Positions 46,344-56,370 of a stretch of 64,000 nucleotides of DNA are shown here, in pieces. The stretch is from NCBI GenBank assembly GCA_030442035.1, contig JAUJEA010000014.1:62001-126000 (forward strand). The letters are read 5' to 3'. Every line of letters starts with the position of its first letter. Position 1 is the stretch's first letter. This stretch comes from Splendidivirga corallicola (GTDB taxonomy: Bacteria > Bacteroidota > Bacteroidia > Cytophagales > Cyclobacteriaceae). Position numbers and translations under genes: made by a program. The notes below the pieces were generated by a model that worked only from the letters and a program-made list of their open reading frames with translations, was not told the DNA's origin and made no database searches.

Positions 46344-46549
46344 ATTTAAAAATGAATTTTCCCCTTTGACAGTACGGTTGCCAAATGGTTTAATTTCATA
46401 CTAAATAAAAGTAAATTTTAGATGTAAAAACGTTAAAAATCAATTGAAAACTATTATTATGTAATGTCTCGAAGGGGTTTCTAAGGGATGAAACCCAATA
46501 TTATGTACGTCGTTACATATAATGTTTATACAAATAATTAAATTGGTTT

Positions 46550-47005
46550 ATGTCGATAGAAGATGATATTCAACAACCCAAATTCAAAAGTATATATAGC
46601 AAGGTTTTGATCAATTTGATTTATACTTCCAATTGGCTGAAAGAAAGAGAGATGTCAATTTTGAAGCCCTATAAATTGACTGTTTCGCAATATAATGTTT
46701 TGAGAATTTTAAGAGGACAAAAAGGAAAGCCGGCAACTATCAATCTTATCATTGATAGAATGTTGGACAGAATGTCAAATGCCTCGAGAATAGTTGACAA
46801 GCTTGAGGACAAAGGTTTGGTTACAAGAAAACAATGTCCGAACGACAGAAGAGCGGTGGATGTTATTATCTCCAAGAAAGGACTGGATCTTTTGAATGAA
46901 TTAGACCCGAAAATGTCCGCATGGGAAAAGAAGTTCAAAATTTTGTCTCAAACAGAAGCGGAAAATCTGAGCGAACTTTTGGACAAATTGAGATTGGCCA
47001 AGTGA
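46550..47005 (+). CDS. MarR-family transcriptional regulator
   Basis: A 151-residue winged-helix regulator: LTVSQYNVLRILRGQKGKPATI, the recognition helix region MLDRMSNASRIVDKLEDKGLV, and the wing RKQCPNDRRAVDVIISKKG with the conserved DRR. Length fits the family. It lies alone; ligand and targets are unknown. The upstream spacer holds inverted sequences (ATTATGTAA at 46457 and TTACATATAAT at 46514) that could be its own operator. Confidence 0.9.
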   Translation: MSIEDDIQQPKFKSIYSKVLINLIYTSNWLKEREMSILKPYKLTVSQYNVLRILRGQKGKPATINLIIDRMLDRMSNASRIVDKLEDKGLVTRKQCPNDRRAVDVIISKKGLDLLNELDPKMSAWEKKFKILSQTEAENLSELLDKLRLAK

Positions 47006-47015
47006 ATTTTGAACA

Positions 47016-47047
47016 ATAAAAAAGGAGGACCATGATCCTCCTTTTAT
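47016..47047. terminator. Bidirectional terminator between marR and a small secreted-protein gene
   Basis: AAAAGGAGGA (47020-47029) and TCCTCCTTTT (47036-47045) form a perfect ten-pair stem with a six-base loop and A/T runs on both sides, fitting the two convergent genes. Confidence 0.85.
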
Positions 47048-47069
47048 TGCAACAATCGGATTCTACTTA

Positions 47070-47441
47070 TCAATTAACTGTGTAATAAGCAGTATTATTA
47101 AATTCCATAACAAAATCACTTTTGAACATTAGTTCGTGGAATTTTTCGCATTGATTACCTTCTCCCTGATTCCAACTGCACTCGTAAATCAAGTTATCAT
47201 CTTTATCATAAATCATAATATGATTGACATCTTCACTAGTTGAATTAGATTCAATATTTAAATCTTCAAGAACAAGATCTATGTCTTCCTGAGTTATCTC
47301 AGTTTGGGGCTTTTTCTTTTTGTTATTTTTTGTTGAATCTGCAGATGCTCCCATCGTCGGGATTCCATTGCCTACAAAAGCAGCTACTAAAAGTGCAAGC
47401 GCTGCTAATTTCAAGGCAAACTGCTTTTTTGAAGGTTTCAT
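47070..47441 (-). CDS. Small secreted protein, unknown function
   Basis: A 123-residue protein with a signal peptide (ALKLAALALLVAAFVGNG), a lysine-rich stretch (NNKKKKP) and a C-terminal domain with two Cys (CSWNQGEGNQC) that could form a disulfide. No family recognised. The ATG context and the terminator just beyond its stop support it being a real gene. Confidence 0.55.
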   Translation of the reverse strand: MKPSKKQFALKLAALALLVAAFVGNGIPTMGASADSTKNNKKKKPQTEITQEDIDLVLEDLNIESNSTSEDVNHIMIYDKDDNLIYECSWNQGEGNQCEKFHELMFKSDFVMEFNNTAYYTVN

Positions 47442-47737
47442 TGTTGTAGTTTATTTTGAGTTTTTGACCTAAAATTGTTTGTTGAGTTTTTGACCTTGCC
47501 ATTTCTATTGCCAATTCGTGTGCCAGTTTTTGCAACTAGTTGTTTTTCAATAATTTAAAAATAAATATTGCAAAGAGGAGAGGAAATTGTGTAACGATAT
47601 CGAACACCCCGCAAACAAAGTCGAACAAATTGGAAGTGCAGTATTTAGTTAAGTGTGCCAAAGATTTAAAAAATGGTTAAAAACAGCGTGTATGAAAAAG
47701 TATTGTTGAAAGTCTGGTTTACAGATACACTATTGAG

Positions 47738-48199
47738 TTATCGATTGAACTTTTGATCAAGAATTTTATGTCTGTAATTAAATATCAATTGAAGTTCCTT
47801 TTTTATAAATAACCAATGCAATAACCTACCAATAAAGCCATATGGTACGGAATAATTAATAATATCCACCATCAGGGTACCTTCTTCTGTTGATCGAAAA
47901 TGATGTTGGTGGTGCCAAAATGAATAGGGGCCGGCCCTCTGTTCATCAACAAAGAAATTAGGCTCCTGTACATGACTGATTTCCGTAACCCAGGTAATTG
48001 GTAAACCCAGGATAGGTTTCACAATATATTTAATGATCATGCCAGCATGCATAGCGTCTTCCTCATAACCGGAAATTATTTGGAACCCCATTTTTGGAGG
48101 CGTGATATGTTTTAGATTGATAGGAGAGGAAAAAAAAGCCCAGGCTTCCTTCAATGATATATTGAGCATCTGTGATTTTTTTAAGGTATAGACTTTCAT
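47738..48199 (-). CDS. SRPBCC (START-like) family protein of the light-response group
   Basis: A 153-residue ligand-binding-fold protein: LKEAWAFFSSPINLKHITPPKMGFQI and the C-terminal WLFIKKELQLIFNYRHKIL are typical of SRPBCC proteins found next to photolyase genes in Bacteroidota. The ligand is unknown. Same strand as the photolyase gene 138 bases upstream, so probably the last gene of the sigma factor-photolyase unit. Confidence 0.82.
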   Translation of the reverse strand: MKVYTLKKSQMLNISLKEAWAFFSSPINLKHITPPKMGFQIISGYEEDAMHAGMIIKYIVKPILGLPITWVTEISHVQEPNFFVDEQRAGPYSFWHHQHHFRSTEEGTLMVDIINYSVPYGFIGRLLHWLFIKKELQLIFNYRHKILDQKFNR

Positions 48200-48337
48200 T
48201 CCTTTGAAATTTTTTCTGTCATATTCAGTGTATTGACTTGCAAGAACGTCAGGTCAATTTTTTAATCAGGTTGCCGGAAACTACAAGAGCTAAGAAACAT
48301 GATTCATTAGTGTTGTTGGTAGAAATAATTACCAGAT

Positions 48338-49657
48338 TTAGGTAGTTACAGTATTTTTTTCCTTTCGTAGTGCATCAAAAGTTTCAAGAGCTCTGTTCCT
48401 TGCGAATTGGTGATCAACAATAGGTGGAGGATATTGAATTTCTTGGAATTCAGGGACCCACTTTTTAATATATTTCGATTTGGGGTCAAACTTTTGCGTT
48501 TGAATATAAGGGTTGAAAATTCTGAAGTATGGAGCTGCATCACAACCGCACCCCGCTGCCCATTGCCACCCACCATTATTTGAAGAGAGCTCGAAGTCAA
48601 GTAGTTTCTTGGCAAAATAGGCTTCCCCCCATCTCCAGTCTATTAGAAGATGTTTTGTTAAAAATGATGCAGTGATCATCCTTACTCTATTGTGCATAAA
48701 CCCAGTTGCATTTAACTCCCTCATGCCTGCATCCACGATTGGATAACCTGTCATACCATTACACCAGGCTTCAAACTCCTTTTCATTGTTCCTCCATTCG
48801 AGTTGGTCATATTTTGAATTGAAGGAGCTGGTGACAACTTTTGGAAAGTGCCAAAGGATCATCATGTAGAATTCCCGCCATATCAACTCTGAAAGCCATT
48901 TTTGAGAGTATTTCCTTGCCTCCTTTACAGCTTCCCGAATACTGATCGTACCAAATCGTAAATGAACACTAAGGCGAGATGTTCCTTGAAGAGCCGGAAA
49001 ATCACGATTTGTTTCATACTGTTCTATGATCTTTCCCGAAATCTGTTTGGAAGGATAATCATATTGACCTGCTTTAAAACCAATTTCAGACAAAGATAAG
49101 GTTCTGACAGGTTGAATCTTTTTGAAGTTCCGGTAGAACGATTGGATCAGATAGGGCTCCTGATGACTGCTGTCTAGTTTTTTCAGCCACTTCCTTGAAT
49201 AAGGGGTAAAGACCGTATAAGGTTCACCATCTTCCTTTAATATCTCATTTTTCTCAAAGATCACCTGATCTTTATAGGTTTTAAATGGGATATTTTTTTC
49301 ATTTAATAGTGCCTGAATTTGATTGTCTCTTTTGATCGCATAGGGTTCATAATCATGGTTTGTATATACCCCTGCAACTTCAAGTGCTTCAAAGAATTTG
49401 ATTGGATTACCATGATACATCAAAAGTGAACTTCCGAGATTTTCAAGTGCTTCTTTAAGATGAATCACCTGTTTGTATATAAAGTTTACCCTCATATCCT
49501 GTTCATCCTCAAGTTCATCCAGGATTTCTTTATCGAAGATGAAAACAGGTAACACATTGTTGTTTTCCTTGAGTGCGTGATAAAGCCCTATGTTGTCATG
49601 CAGCCTTAAGTCTCTTCGGAACCAGAAAATGACAGTATCTCTATCTGTTTGATTCAT
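48338..49657 (-). CDS. phr: Deoxyribodipyrimidine photolyase (cryptochrome/photolyase family)
   Basis: A 439-residue flavoprotein that repairs UV pyrimidine dimers with blue light. N-terminal antenna domain VIFWFRRDLRLHDNIGL; FAD domain with TSRLSVHLRFGTIS, the SELIWREFYMMIL segment, TGYPIVDAGMRELNATGFMH, NRVRMITASFLTKHLLIDWR and WQWAAGCGCDAAPYFRIFNP. These are class I CPD photolyase features rather than DASH. Eighteen bases separate it from the ECF sigma gene upstream, so it is likely light-induced through the MerR/CarH-like regulator. Confidence 0.93.
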   Translation of the reverse strand: MNQTDRDTVIFWFRRDLRLHDNIGLYHALKENNNVLPVFIFDKEILDELEDEQDMRVNFIYKQVIHLKEALENLGSSLLMYHGNPIKFFEALEVAGVYTNHDYEPYAIKRDNQIQALLNEKNIPFKTYKDQVIFEKNEILKEDGEPYTVFTPYSRKWLKKLDSSHQEPYLIQSFYRNFKKIQPVRTLSLSEIGFKAGQYDYPSKQISGKIIEQYETNRDFPALQGTSRLSVHLRFGTISIREAVKEARKYSQKWLSELIWREFYMMILWHFPKVVTSSFNSKYDQLEWRNNEKEFEAWCNGMTGYPIVDAGMRELNATGFMHNRVRMITASFLTKHLLIDWRWGEAYFAKKLLDFELSSNNGGWQWAAGCGCDAAPYFRIFNPYIQTQKFDPKSKYIKKWVPEFQEIQYPPPIVDHQFARNRALETFDALRKEKNTVTT

Positions 49658-49675
49658 TCTTGATATATCTACAAT

Positions 49676-50176
49676 TTAATTGTTTCTTATGCGATCCATA
49701 AGCATTTGTCGCGCATAGAAAATTCTTGTTTTTACAGTCCCCAATGGCACATTCAACTCTTCACTGATTTCCTGATATTTAAACCCTTTTATATATAGCT
49801 GAAATGGAATTCTGTAAATATCCTTTAAACTGGAAATGATGGCCTTCATTTCCTTGTATTCAAGTTTTGAAATTGGAGAACTGAAGGTGTGATTGTCGGT
49901 TACATTAAGATAATAAAGATCTTTTGTATCGTCCAGCTGCATTTTTGCTTTGACATTACGACGATAATTATTGATAAAGGTATTCTTCATAATGGTGTAA
50001 AGCCAGGCCTTGAAGTTTGTATTAGGTCTGAACTTCTCTCGATGCGTTAAAGCTTTCAGGATAGTATCCTGCAATAAGTCATTGGATTCCTCTTGATCCA
50101 GTGTGAACCTCCGTGTATACAATTTGAGTGTATTGCGAAGATTGATGATTTGATGATTAAACTCTAGTGCGGTCAT
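49676..50176 (-). CDS. ECF-type sigma factor of the light-response unit
   Basis: A 166-residue sigma factor: region 2 LDQEESNDLLQDTILKALTHREKFRPNTNFKAWLY with the helix TIMKNTFINNYRR, region 4 YRIPFQLYIKGFKYQEISEELNVPLGTVKTRIF. It heads the sigma-photolyase-SRPBCC unit and is preceded by an operator-like array. Sigma factors in this position drive photoprotective genes in several Bacteroidota; that target set is inferred here. Confidence 0.9.
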   Translation of the reverse strand: MTALEFNHQIINLRNTLKLYTRRFTLDQEESNDLLQDTILKALTHREKFRPNTNFKAWLYTIMKNTFINNYRRNVKAKMQLDDTKDLYYLNVTDNHTFSSPISKLEYKEMKAIISSLKDIYRIPFQLYIKGFKYQEISEELNVPLGTVKTRIFYARQMLMDRIRNN

Positions 50177-50185
50177 AATTATTTT

Positions 50186-50365
50186 TGTTTAACTATTTAA
50201 CGATATAATTAAACAAATGTTTACTAAAATAAAAAATATATTAAACAAAATGTTTAAAATAAATAATTGAATAACCTCTATAATCTATATTTCAGGGTAT
50301 TATTAAAGGGTATTGATTGAGTTGCTGGAAATAAATGTTTATTAGAATGAATAAAACATTAAACA
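50186..50365. promoter_or_regulatory. Array of TGTTTA / TAAACA half-sites upstream of the sigma-photolyase operon
   Basis: Seven half-sites occur in 180 bases. Two compact inverted repeats, TTAAACAAATGTTTA (50209-50223) and TTAAACAAAATGTTTAA (50241-50257), start exactly 32 bases apart; another TGTTTAA (50186) is 32 bases before the TGTTTA at 50218, and TGTTTA (50336) with TTAAACA (50359) flank the end of the merR gene. This spacing of about three helical turns suggests a cooperative multi-site operator, most simply for the adjacent CarH-like repressor. Confidence 0.6.
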
Positions 50366-50367
50366 TT

Positions 50368-51252
50368 CTATAAGGAAGAAATGAAATATTTCAAGTCCTG
50401 AGCCGATGAGATTTTCCGGCAATTGGATGGAAGTCCTTTTGATAACCTGGTTATTTGGGATCCTGATAACACAATGGTCTTTTCTTTGAAATCTTTTGAT
50501 AGGCGACTAATCAACCCTTCCAGTTTTTCATCCGGAACAGAAGAAGTGAAAACGGTTAGAAGGAAGGCGGGGTCATGTACTTTGGTCACCTCCAATAGAT
50601 CGTTGTAAGGAACTGATTGACCTAAGTATACAGTTCTGAAATTATTTTTACGGAGAATGTAGTGATAGAACAATAAGCCAATTTCATGCATTTCACCTTC
50701 CGGTAGAAAAACCAGAAATAAAGGAGCTCTACTCTCTTTAGAAGGCAATGGAATGGCATCGATGGCTACTATAATCTTTTGGCGAATCAGGTTGGACATA
50801 AAATGTTCCTGCGCTGGATTGATATTACCAGTTTGCCATAAGATACCTATTTTATGAAGAAAAGGATAGATAACATTTGTCACCATATTCTCAAAGCCCA
50901 TTTTCATGGTTAGCTCACCAAGGAGCTTTTCGAAGCTAGCCTCATCCAGATCCACCATAGCCATGATCATTCTGTCAATATGTATATCTGTCTTGGAAAC
51001 AGAGGTGCTCAATTGTATCACCTTCTCATTTAATTCTTCCCTGCTAAGCTGTGCAATGGAAGAAATTTTGAAACCGTGATTATTCAGAATGGTCACCTTC
51101 AGAATCTTCTTGAGATCATTGTCATCGTAAAACCGGATATTGGTTGAGGTTCTTCTAGGGGCAATGATGCCATGGCGCTTTTCCCAAATTCTGATCGTAT
51201 GAGCTTTAATACCTGATAACTTTTCAAGCTCCTTTATAGAATATTGGCCCAT
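50368..51252 (-). CDS. CarH/LitR-like MerR regulator with B12-binding photoreceptor domain
   Basis: A 294-residue regulator. Residues 1-70: MerR helix-turn-helix (YSIKELEKLSGIKAHTIRIW, RRTSTNIRFY). Residues about 90-165: four-helix cobalamin-capping domain with the W139-x9-E149-H150 motif. Residues about 175-290: B12-binding domain with E187-x-H189-x-x-G192, His189 being the predicted lower cobalt ligand. CarH proteins bind operators as adenosylcobalamin-loaded tetramers in the dark and fall apart in light. Downstream on the same strand lie an ECF sigma factor, photolyase and SRPBCC genes, a fitting regulon. The residue after the Trp, which is the light-state His ligand in Thermus CarH, is Gln140 here. 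B12 binding is predicted, not shown. Confidence 0.85.
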   Translation of the reverse strand: MGQYSIKELEKLSGIKAHTIRIWEKRHGIIAPRRTSTNIRFYDDNDLKKILKVTILNNHGFKISSIAQLSREELNEKVIQLSTSVSKTDIHIDRMIMAMVDLDEASFEKLLGELTMKMGFENMVTNVIYPFLHKIGILWQTGNINPAQEHFMSNLIRQKIIVAIDAIPLPSKESRAPLFLVFLPEGEMHEIGLLFYHYILRKNNFRTVYLGQSVPYNDLLEVTKVHDPAFLLTVFTSSVPDEKLEGLISRLSKDFKEKTIVLSGSQITRLSKGLPSNCRKISSAQDLKYFISSL

Positions 51253-51662
51253 GAGGTAAATTTTTTAATAAGCTTTTTGGAGTTCTTTTTATAACTAACA
51301 AAAAAAAGAAGAACATGTTTTATCCTAAACGTATTTCATTGTGCAACCTGGTCATTCTTCAAATATAATCATATTACTTCTAAAGCCATTGATCATATAG
51401 CGGGATCGTAGTTTGTTATCTGATCTTATTTCATAAGATATGAAATCATTGACTATTTAGTAATTTTTAAAGATTTTGTTGAAAGCTTTGATTTCGTATA
51501 GTACTATTCTTAGATAATTCAGTACGAAAACTATCATTTTGAATTTCTTTTCGACAATTCATTTTTTTTTCAAGTTTTACTATGAATTATTGCGAAAGGA
51601 TACATTTTTAAATTGTGTTGGACTGAGCCTGATTCAATCTGTTATCATGTTTTGATTGATGT
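51253..51662. other. Divergent intergenic region between merR and a PAS histidine kinase
   Basis: About 410 AT-rich bases that must carry both promoters. The imperfect palindrome around ATTTCATAAGATATGAAAT (51428-51446) is the most regular symmetry. There is no gene-sized ORF, and no copy of the complete TTAAACA-n-TGTTTAA operator was found. Confidence 0.35.
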
Positions 51663-52871
51663 ATGAACTACCAAAGCCTATCTAAAAAGCGGCTGATTAA
51701 AGAATTAGAAAGACTGAAGGAGAGAAATAATATCCTTGAGGAAGTCAATTCGTTGCACAAGAGGAATGAAGATCTGATGAAGCAACTTGATGATCTCAGG
51801 GCCAGAGATGCTCTTCTCGAAGATGTGCTTTCCAATATATCTATGTACATCACACAAATAGACGGTGAAGGTATCATTGCTCAGTCGACAGGTTTGGGCT
51901 TAAGCAGATTTGGACTGCGTAATAATCAACTTTCCGGGAAGAATATCTACAAGAAGTATCCGGAATTAGCTAAATACTTTGATAAAGCATACAAAGGGGA
52001 ATTTGTTGAGTTTATCAACAAAAACAAATTGGAGGACAAAGTCTGGCACTTTAAAAATTGGATCTTTCCCGCCCGAGATCCTAAAAAGGGCCTTATCAAT
52101 ATTGCTTTTGATATCACGGAACTCCGTGAGAAAGAACTCGAACTTTATAAAAAGAAGAACATTGAAAAGATCACACAGGAACTGGATCGGTCCAATCAGG
52201 AGTTGGAACAATATGCTTTTGTGGTTTCCCACGATCTTCGAAGTCCGTTGAACAGCCTTTCTGCACTTATCGAGATTATTGCGCTAAAGTTGGACAACAA
52301 TGAGCTTCAGGAAGATTTTGATATGATCAAAGGTGTGATCAAGCGCATGAATGATTTGATCAATGGCTTTTTGGACTATGCACGCTTAAGTAATCAAAAA
52401 CTTGAAGTAGAGGAAATTGACTGTAATCAGTTAATAGAAGATATTAAAACAGATCTCATAGAAGCCATATCAAATAAACATGTAAGGATTGAGTATGATG
52501 ATTTACCGGTCATAAAAGCCAACAATGCTCAGATCCACCAACTTTTTCAAAATTTGATAGGTAACGCAGTTAAATTTAACAGTAGCAAGAGCCCATGGGT
52601 AAGAATTAGTGCAGATCAACAACATCAGGATTGGATATTTGCCATTCAGGACAATGGGATTGGTATCGAAGCCAGTAATACGGAAAAGATTTTTAAGATC
52701 CACCAGCGCCTGAGCAATGGAAAAAAATATAACGGTACCGGCATTGGTCTTTCAACTTGCAAAAAGATAGTTGAGAATCATGGAGGTGAGATATGGGTCA
52801 ATTCCAAGCCTGGAGAAGGTTCTATATTTTATTTTACCATTCCCATAAGTGCTCAGAGAAAGTTCAAATAA
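51663..52871 (+). CDS. PAS-domain sensor histidine kinase
   Basis: A 402-residue soluble kinase: N-terminal coiled coil (1-50), PAS-like domain (about 50-155, SNISMYITQIDGEGIIAQSTG), HisKA (FVVSHDLRSPLNSL, His190) and HATPase (LFQNLIGNAVKFN, DNGIGIEASNTEKIF, GTGIGLSTCKKIV). No membrane span, so it senses a cytoplasmic signal or partner. It lies between the light-response group and the egt genes; no response regulator is adjacent. Confidence 0.9.
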   Translation: MNYQSLSKKRLIKELERLKERNNILEEVNSLHKRNEDLMKQLDDLRARDALLEDVLSNISMYITQIDGEGIIAQSTGLGLSRFGLRNNQLSGKNIYKKYPELAKYFDKAYKGEFVEFINKNKLEDKVWHFKNWIFPARDPKKGLINIAFDITELREKELELYKKKNIEKITQELDRSNQELEQYAFVVSHDLRSPLNSLSALIEIIALKLDNNELQEDFDMIKGVIKRMNDLINGFLDYARLSNQKLEVEEIDCNQLIEDIKTDLIEAISNKHVRIEYDDLPVIKANNAQIHQLFQNLIGNAVKFNSSKSPWVRISADQQHQDWIFAIQDNGIGIEASNTEKIFKIHQRLSNGKKYNGTGIGLSTCKKIVENHGGEIWVNSKPGEGSIFYFTIPISAQRKFK

Positions 52872-53035
52872 TTCCAAATCAGTAACGCTTCTTTTGTAAA
52901 AGAAGGTAATAAACACTAACTTTCACCTTCCAGTTTCGTTGGCATTCTTGAAAATAAATTTAATGTTTCTGAAACAAAAAGCTGTTTTTGAGCATTGTTT
53001 ATATTGTAATCTTCAAACAGTCAAGCGAGTAACTT

Positions 53036-53043
53036 TAGATTTG
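53036..53043 (+). promoter_or_regulatory. Candidate Bacteroidota -7 promoter element for egtBD
   Basis: TAGATTTG matches the phylum consensus TAnnTTTG exactly and lies 24 bases before the egtB ATG. No clear -33 TTTG partner was found, so support is modest. Confidence 0.35.
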
Positions 53044-53066
53044 TTAATCCTAAATTTTACTTCCTC

Positions 53067-54341
<1,275 letters not shown>

Positions 54342-54382
54342 CTAATCGTAAAAACTACCTTAAATCAAAATCAACCTTATAT

Positions 54383-55333
54383 ATGAATGATACTTTTGCG
54401 GAGGATGTGCTGAAGGGCCTTTCTTCTACACCTAAATTTTTGTCTTCCAAATATTTCTATGATGAGAAGGGTGATGAGCTTTTTCAGCAAATCATGAATA
54501 TGCCGGAGTATTACCTGACCAGGAGTGAATACGAAATCTTCTCCCTGCAGAAGGGCCAATTACTAAAATTGTTTCAAAGAAATGATCAACCATTTCGTTT
54601 GATTGAATTTGGCGCTGGAGATGGCTTAAAAACCAAAGTATTGTTAGAACATTTTCTGGAGAAAAAAGCAGTATTTAAGTATACACCTATAGATATTTCC
54701 GGTAATGTCCTGGAATTATTGTCGAATGACTTGCAACAGAACTATCCGAGTTTGTCGGTAGATCCAATGGAAGGGGAATACTTTCAAATGTTGGAAAAAT
54801 TAAGCCATACAGACAGCACCAGAAAAATCATTTTATTTTTGGGTTCCAATATCGGCAATTTTGGAGAACAGGAAGCCTTAAAGTTCTTGGGGCAACTTTC
54901 AACCAAGCTGAATCCGCAGGATAGTTTGCTTATTGGTTTTGATCTAAAGAAAGATCCGGAGGTAGTGCTAAACGCCTATAACGATCATAGTGGTATTACC
55001 AGAGCTTTTAATCTGAACCTATTGCAGAGGATCAATAATGAACTTGACGCTAATTTTGACCTTACAAGATTCAAGCATGCCCCCTTTTACGATCCCATGA
55101 CAGGGGCGACCAAAAGTTATTTGGTTAGTATGCAAAAACAAGATGTCATGATCGCATCTCTCGGAAAAATGATTTGCTTTGAGCAATGGGAACCCATCTA
55201 TATGGAAGTATCTCAGAAATATGATCTTGATATGATCAAAAACCTGGCCGATTCCTCAGGCTTTAAAGTGGATTGTAATTTCTTCGATTGCAAACATTAT
55301 TTTGTTGATTCCTTGTGGTCTCTAAAAAATTAG
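54383..55333 (+). CDS. egtD: EgtD: L-histidine N-alpha-methyltransferase
   Basis: A 316-residue SAM-dependent enzyme that trimethylates histidine to hercynine. Family segments: LSSTPKFLSSKYFYDEKGDE, YYLTRSEYEI, SAM motif LIEFGAGDGLKT, LFLGSNIGNF and the C-terminal FEQWEPIYMEVSQKYD. Second gene of an egtBD operon. Together the two enzymes give hercynylcysteine sulfoxide; the final C-S lyase (EgtE) is not encoded in the window. Confidence 0.95.
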   Translation: MNDTFAEDVLKGLSSTPKFLSSKYFYDEKGDELFQQIMNMPEYYLTRSEYEIFSLQKGQLLKLFQRNDQPFRLIEFGAGDGLKTKVLLEHFLEKKAVFKYTPIDISGNVLELLSNDLQQNYPSLSVDPMEGEYFQMLEKLSHTDSTRKIILFLGSNIGNFGEQEALKFLGQLSTKLNPQDSLLIGFDLKKDPEVVLNAYNDHSGITRAFNLNLLQRINNELDANFDLTRFKHAPFYDPMTGATKSYLVSMQKQDVMIASLGKMICFEQWEPIYMEVSQKYDLDMIKNLADSSGFKVDCNFFDCKHYFVDSLWSLKN

Positions 55334-55850
55334 CTACCGGCTCTGACTAATTGATCACCTAATTTTTATTGGTATTCTAATGCATTGAGCTAAGCCTTCA
55401 GGTTTCAGGTATCAGTCCCTCTATGGTTTTGTTCCCTATTACAAATCAGAGATAGGGGATGTTAATTTTGAATTAAAAAATCCTGCACATCATATTTGGT
55501 CCGCTTTTGTTAATTTTAATTTGAACACAGTTTTACCTTAAACGATAGAGGTCAGTTATATGGTAGGTATCAGATTATCAATGTTGTCTTTGAACAATAA
55601 CTTAAACAAATAAAAAATAAACTAAATTATAATACTTTTACTCAACCAACTCACAAAACGGTCAACCATGTTCAGGCATAGACAATTTGAAACCTGAAGT
55701 CTGACACCTGAATGCTTTAGGATTTTTTCTAAACGGAACGGCATTAATCAGTATTTATAAAAATTATCATTTGGAGACCCGGCAAACAGTATTGTTTTAA
55801 AATAAAATACTTTTTACTTTTGCTGCCCATTGTAAAAAACTAACCGTTTT
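55334..55850. other. Intergenic region with inverted copies of a dispersed repeat
   Basis: About 517 bases with no gene. Two related tracts, TTCAGGTTTCAGGTATCAGT (55398-55417) and its approximate inverse TGAAACCTGAAGTCTGACAC (55688-55707), lie about 270 bases apart; similar tracts recur at 60751-60776 and 60871-60911. The region also should hold the tRNA-Leu promoter. Confidence 0.5.
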
Positions 55851-55934
55851 GCCCAGGTGCTGGAACTGGTAGACAGGCATGGTTGAGGGCCATGTGTCCG
55901 TTAGGGCGTGCGGGTTCGACTCCCGCCCTGGGCA
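55851..55934 (+). tRNA. tRNA-Leu (anticodon GAG)
   Basis: Complete cloverleaf: acceptor GCCCAGG/CCTGGGC, D arm CTG/CAG with GAACTGGTAGA loop, anticodon stem CATGG/CCATG with loop TTGAGGG (anticodon GAG at 55885-55887), long variable arm (55895-55909) typical of class II tRNAs, T arm GCGGG-TTCGACT-CCCGC and discriminator A at 55934. The CCA end is not encoded (ACCC follows). Confidence 0.96.
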
Positions 55935-55938
55935 CCCT

Positions 55939-56005
55939 AAAACAAGCGTTTGAATCTTTGCAAGAGTGTAACCATTCTTGCAAAGATTCAAACGCTTGTT
56001 TTTTT
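55939..56005 (+). terminator. Very long perfect terminator hairpin after tRNA-Leu
   Basis: An inverted repeat with 25 perfectly matching bases in each arm (55941-55965 and 55976-56000), extendable to 27, separated by a ten-base loop GTGTAACCAT and followed by a T run. It starts five bases after the tRNA. Confidence 0.9.
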
Positions 56006-56370
56006 ATACCTGATCATCAGTATTGTGTCTCCTGACGAAGCGCAGCGTAGATCAGGGATCTCCTAAAAGGAAGCATTGCCCATTTTTTGAAAGTATACCA
56101 TCTCCATTACTTTGAGCTGGGGGATTCCGGATATTTCTTTCATTACATTCCAGAAATTCAGGAATGACGATGAAGTTATTTTTTAGAAAAAAGCAACAGT
56201 ATTAAATTCAAGTATCGACATACTAAAATCTGCGCTTAACTTAAAGTTTGACGCTTAAACAGCATTCCAATAACATCTCTCCGAAACATTTGGGACTACC
56301 CCATGACCTTCGTCATTTCTTTACGCCTTTCCGGATGTTAACTTTAGTAAGTATCAACTTCTCAATTACT
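56006..56370. other. Intergenic region with REP-like palindromic tracts
   Basis: About 365 bases without a supported gene. It carries CCTGACGAAGCGCAGCGTAG...TCAGG (56031-56056) and ATTCCAGAAATTCAGGAAT (56145-56163), small palindromes resembling the dispersed intergenic repeats of many Bacteroidota genomes. An ORF extension of the following DUF2267 gene into it is not supported. Confidence 0.45.

Noticed and set aside
56248-56370. N-terminal extension of the DUF2267 protein from a TTG
   Set aside because: The added 41 residues are not family-like, and a good ATG at 56371 begins the domain.
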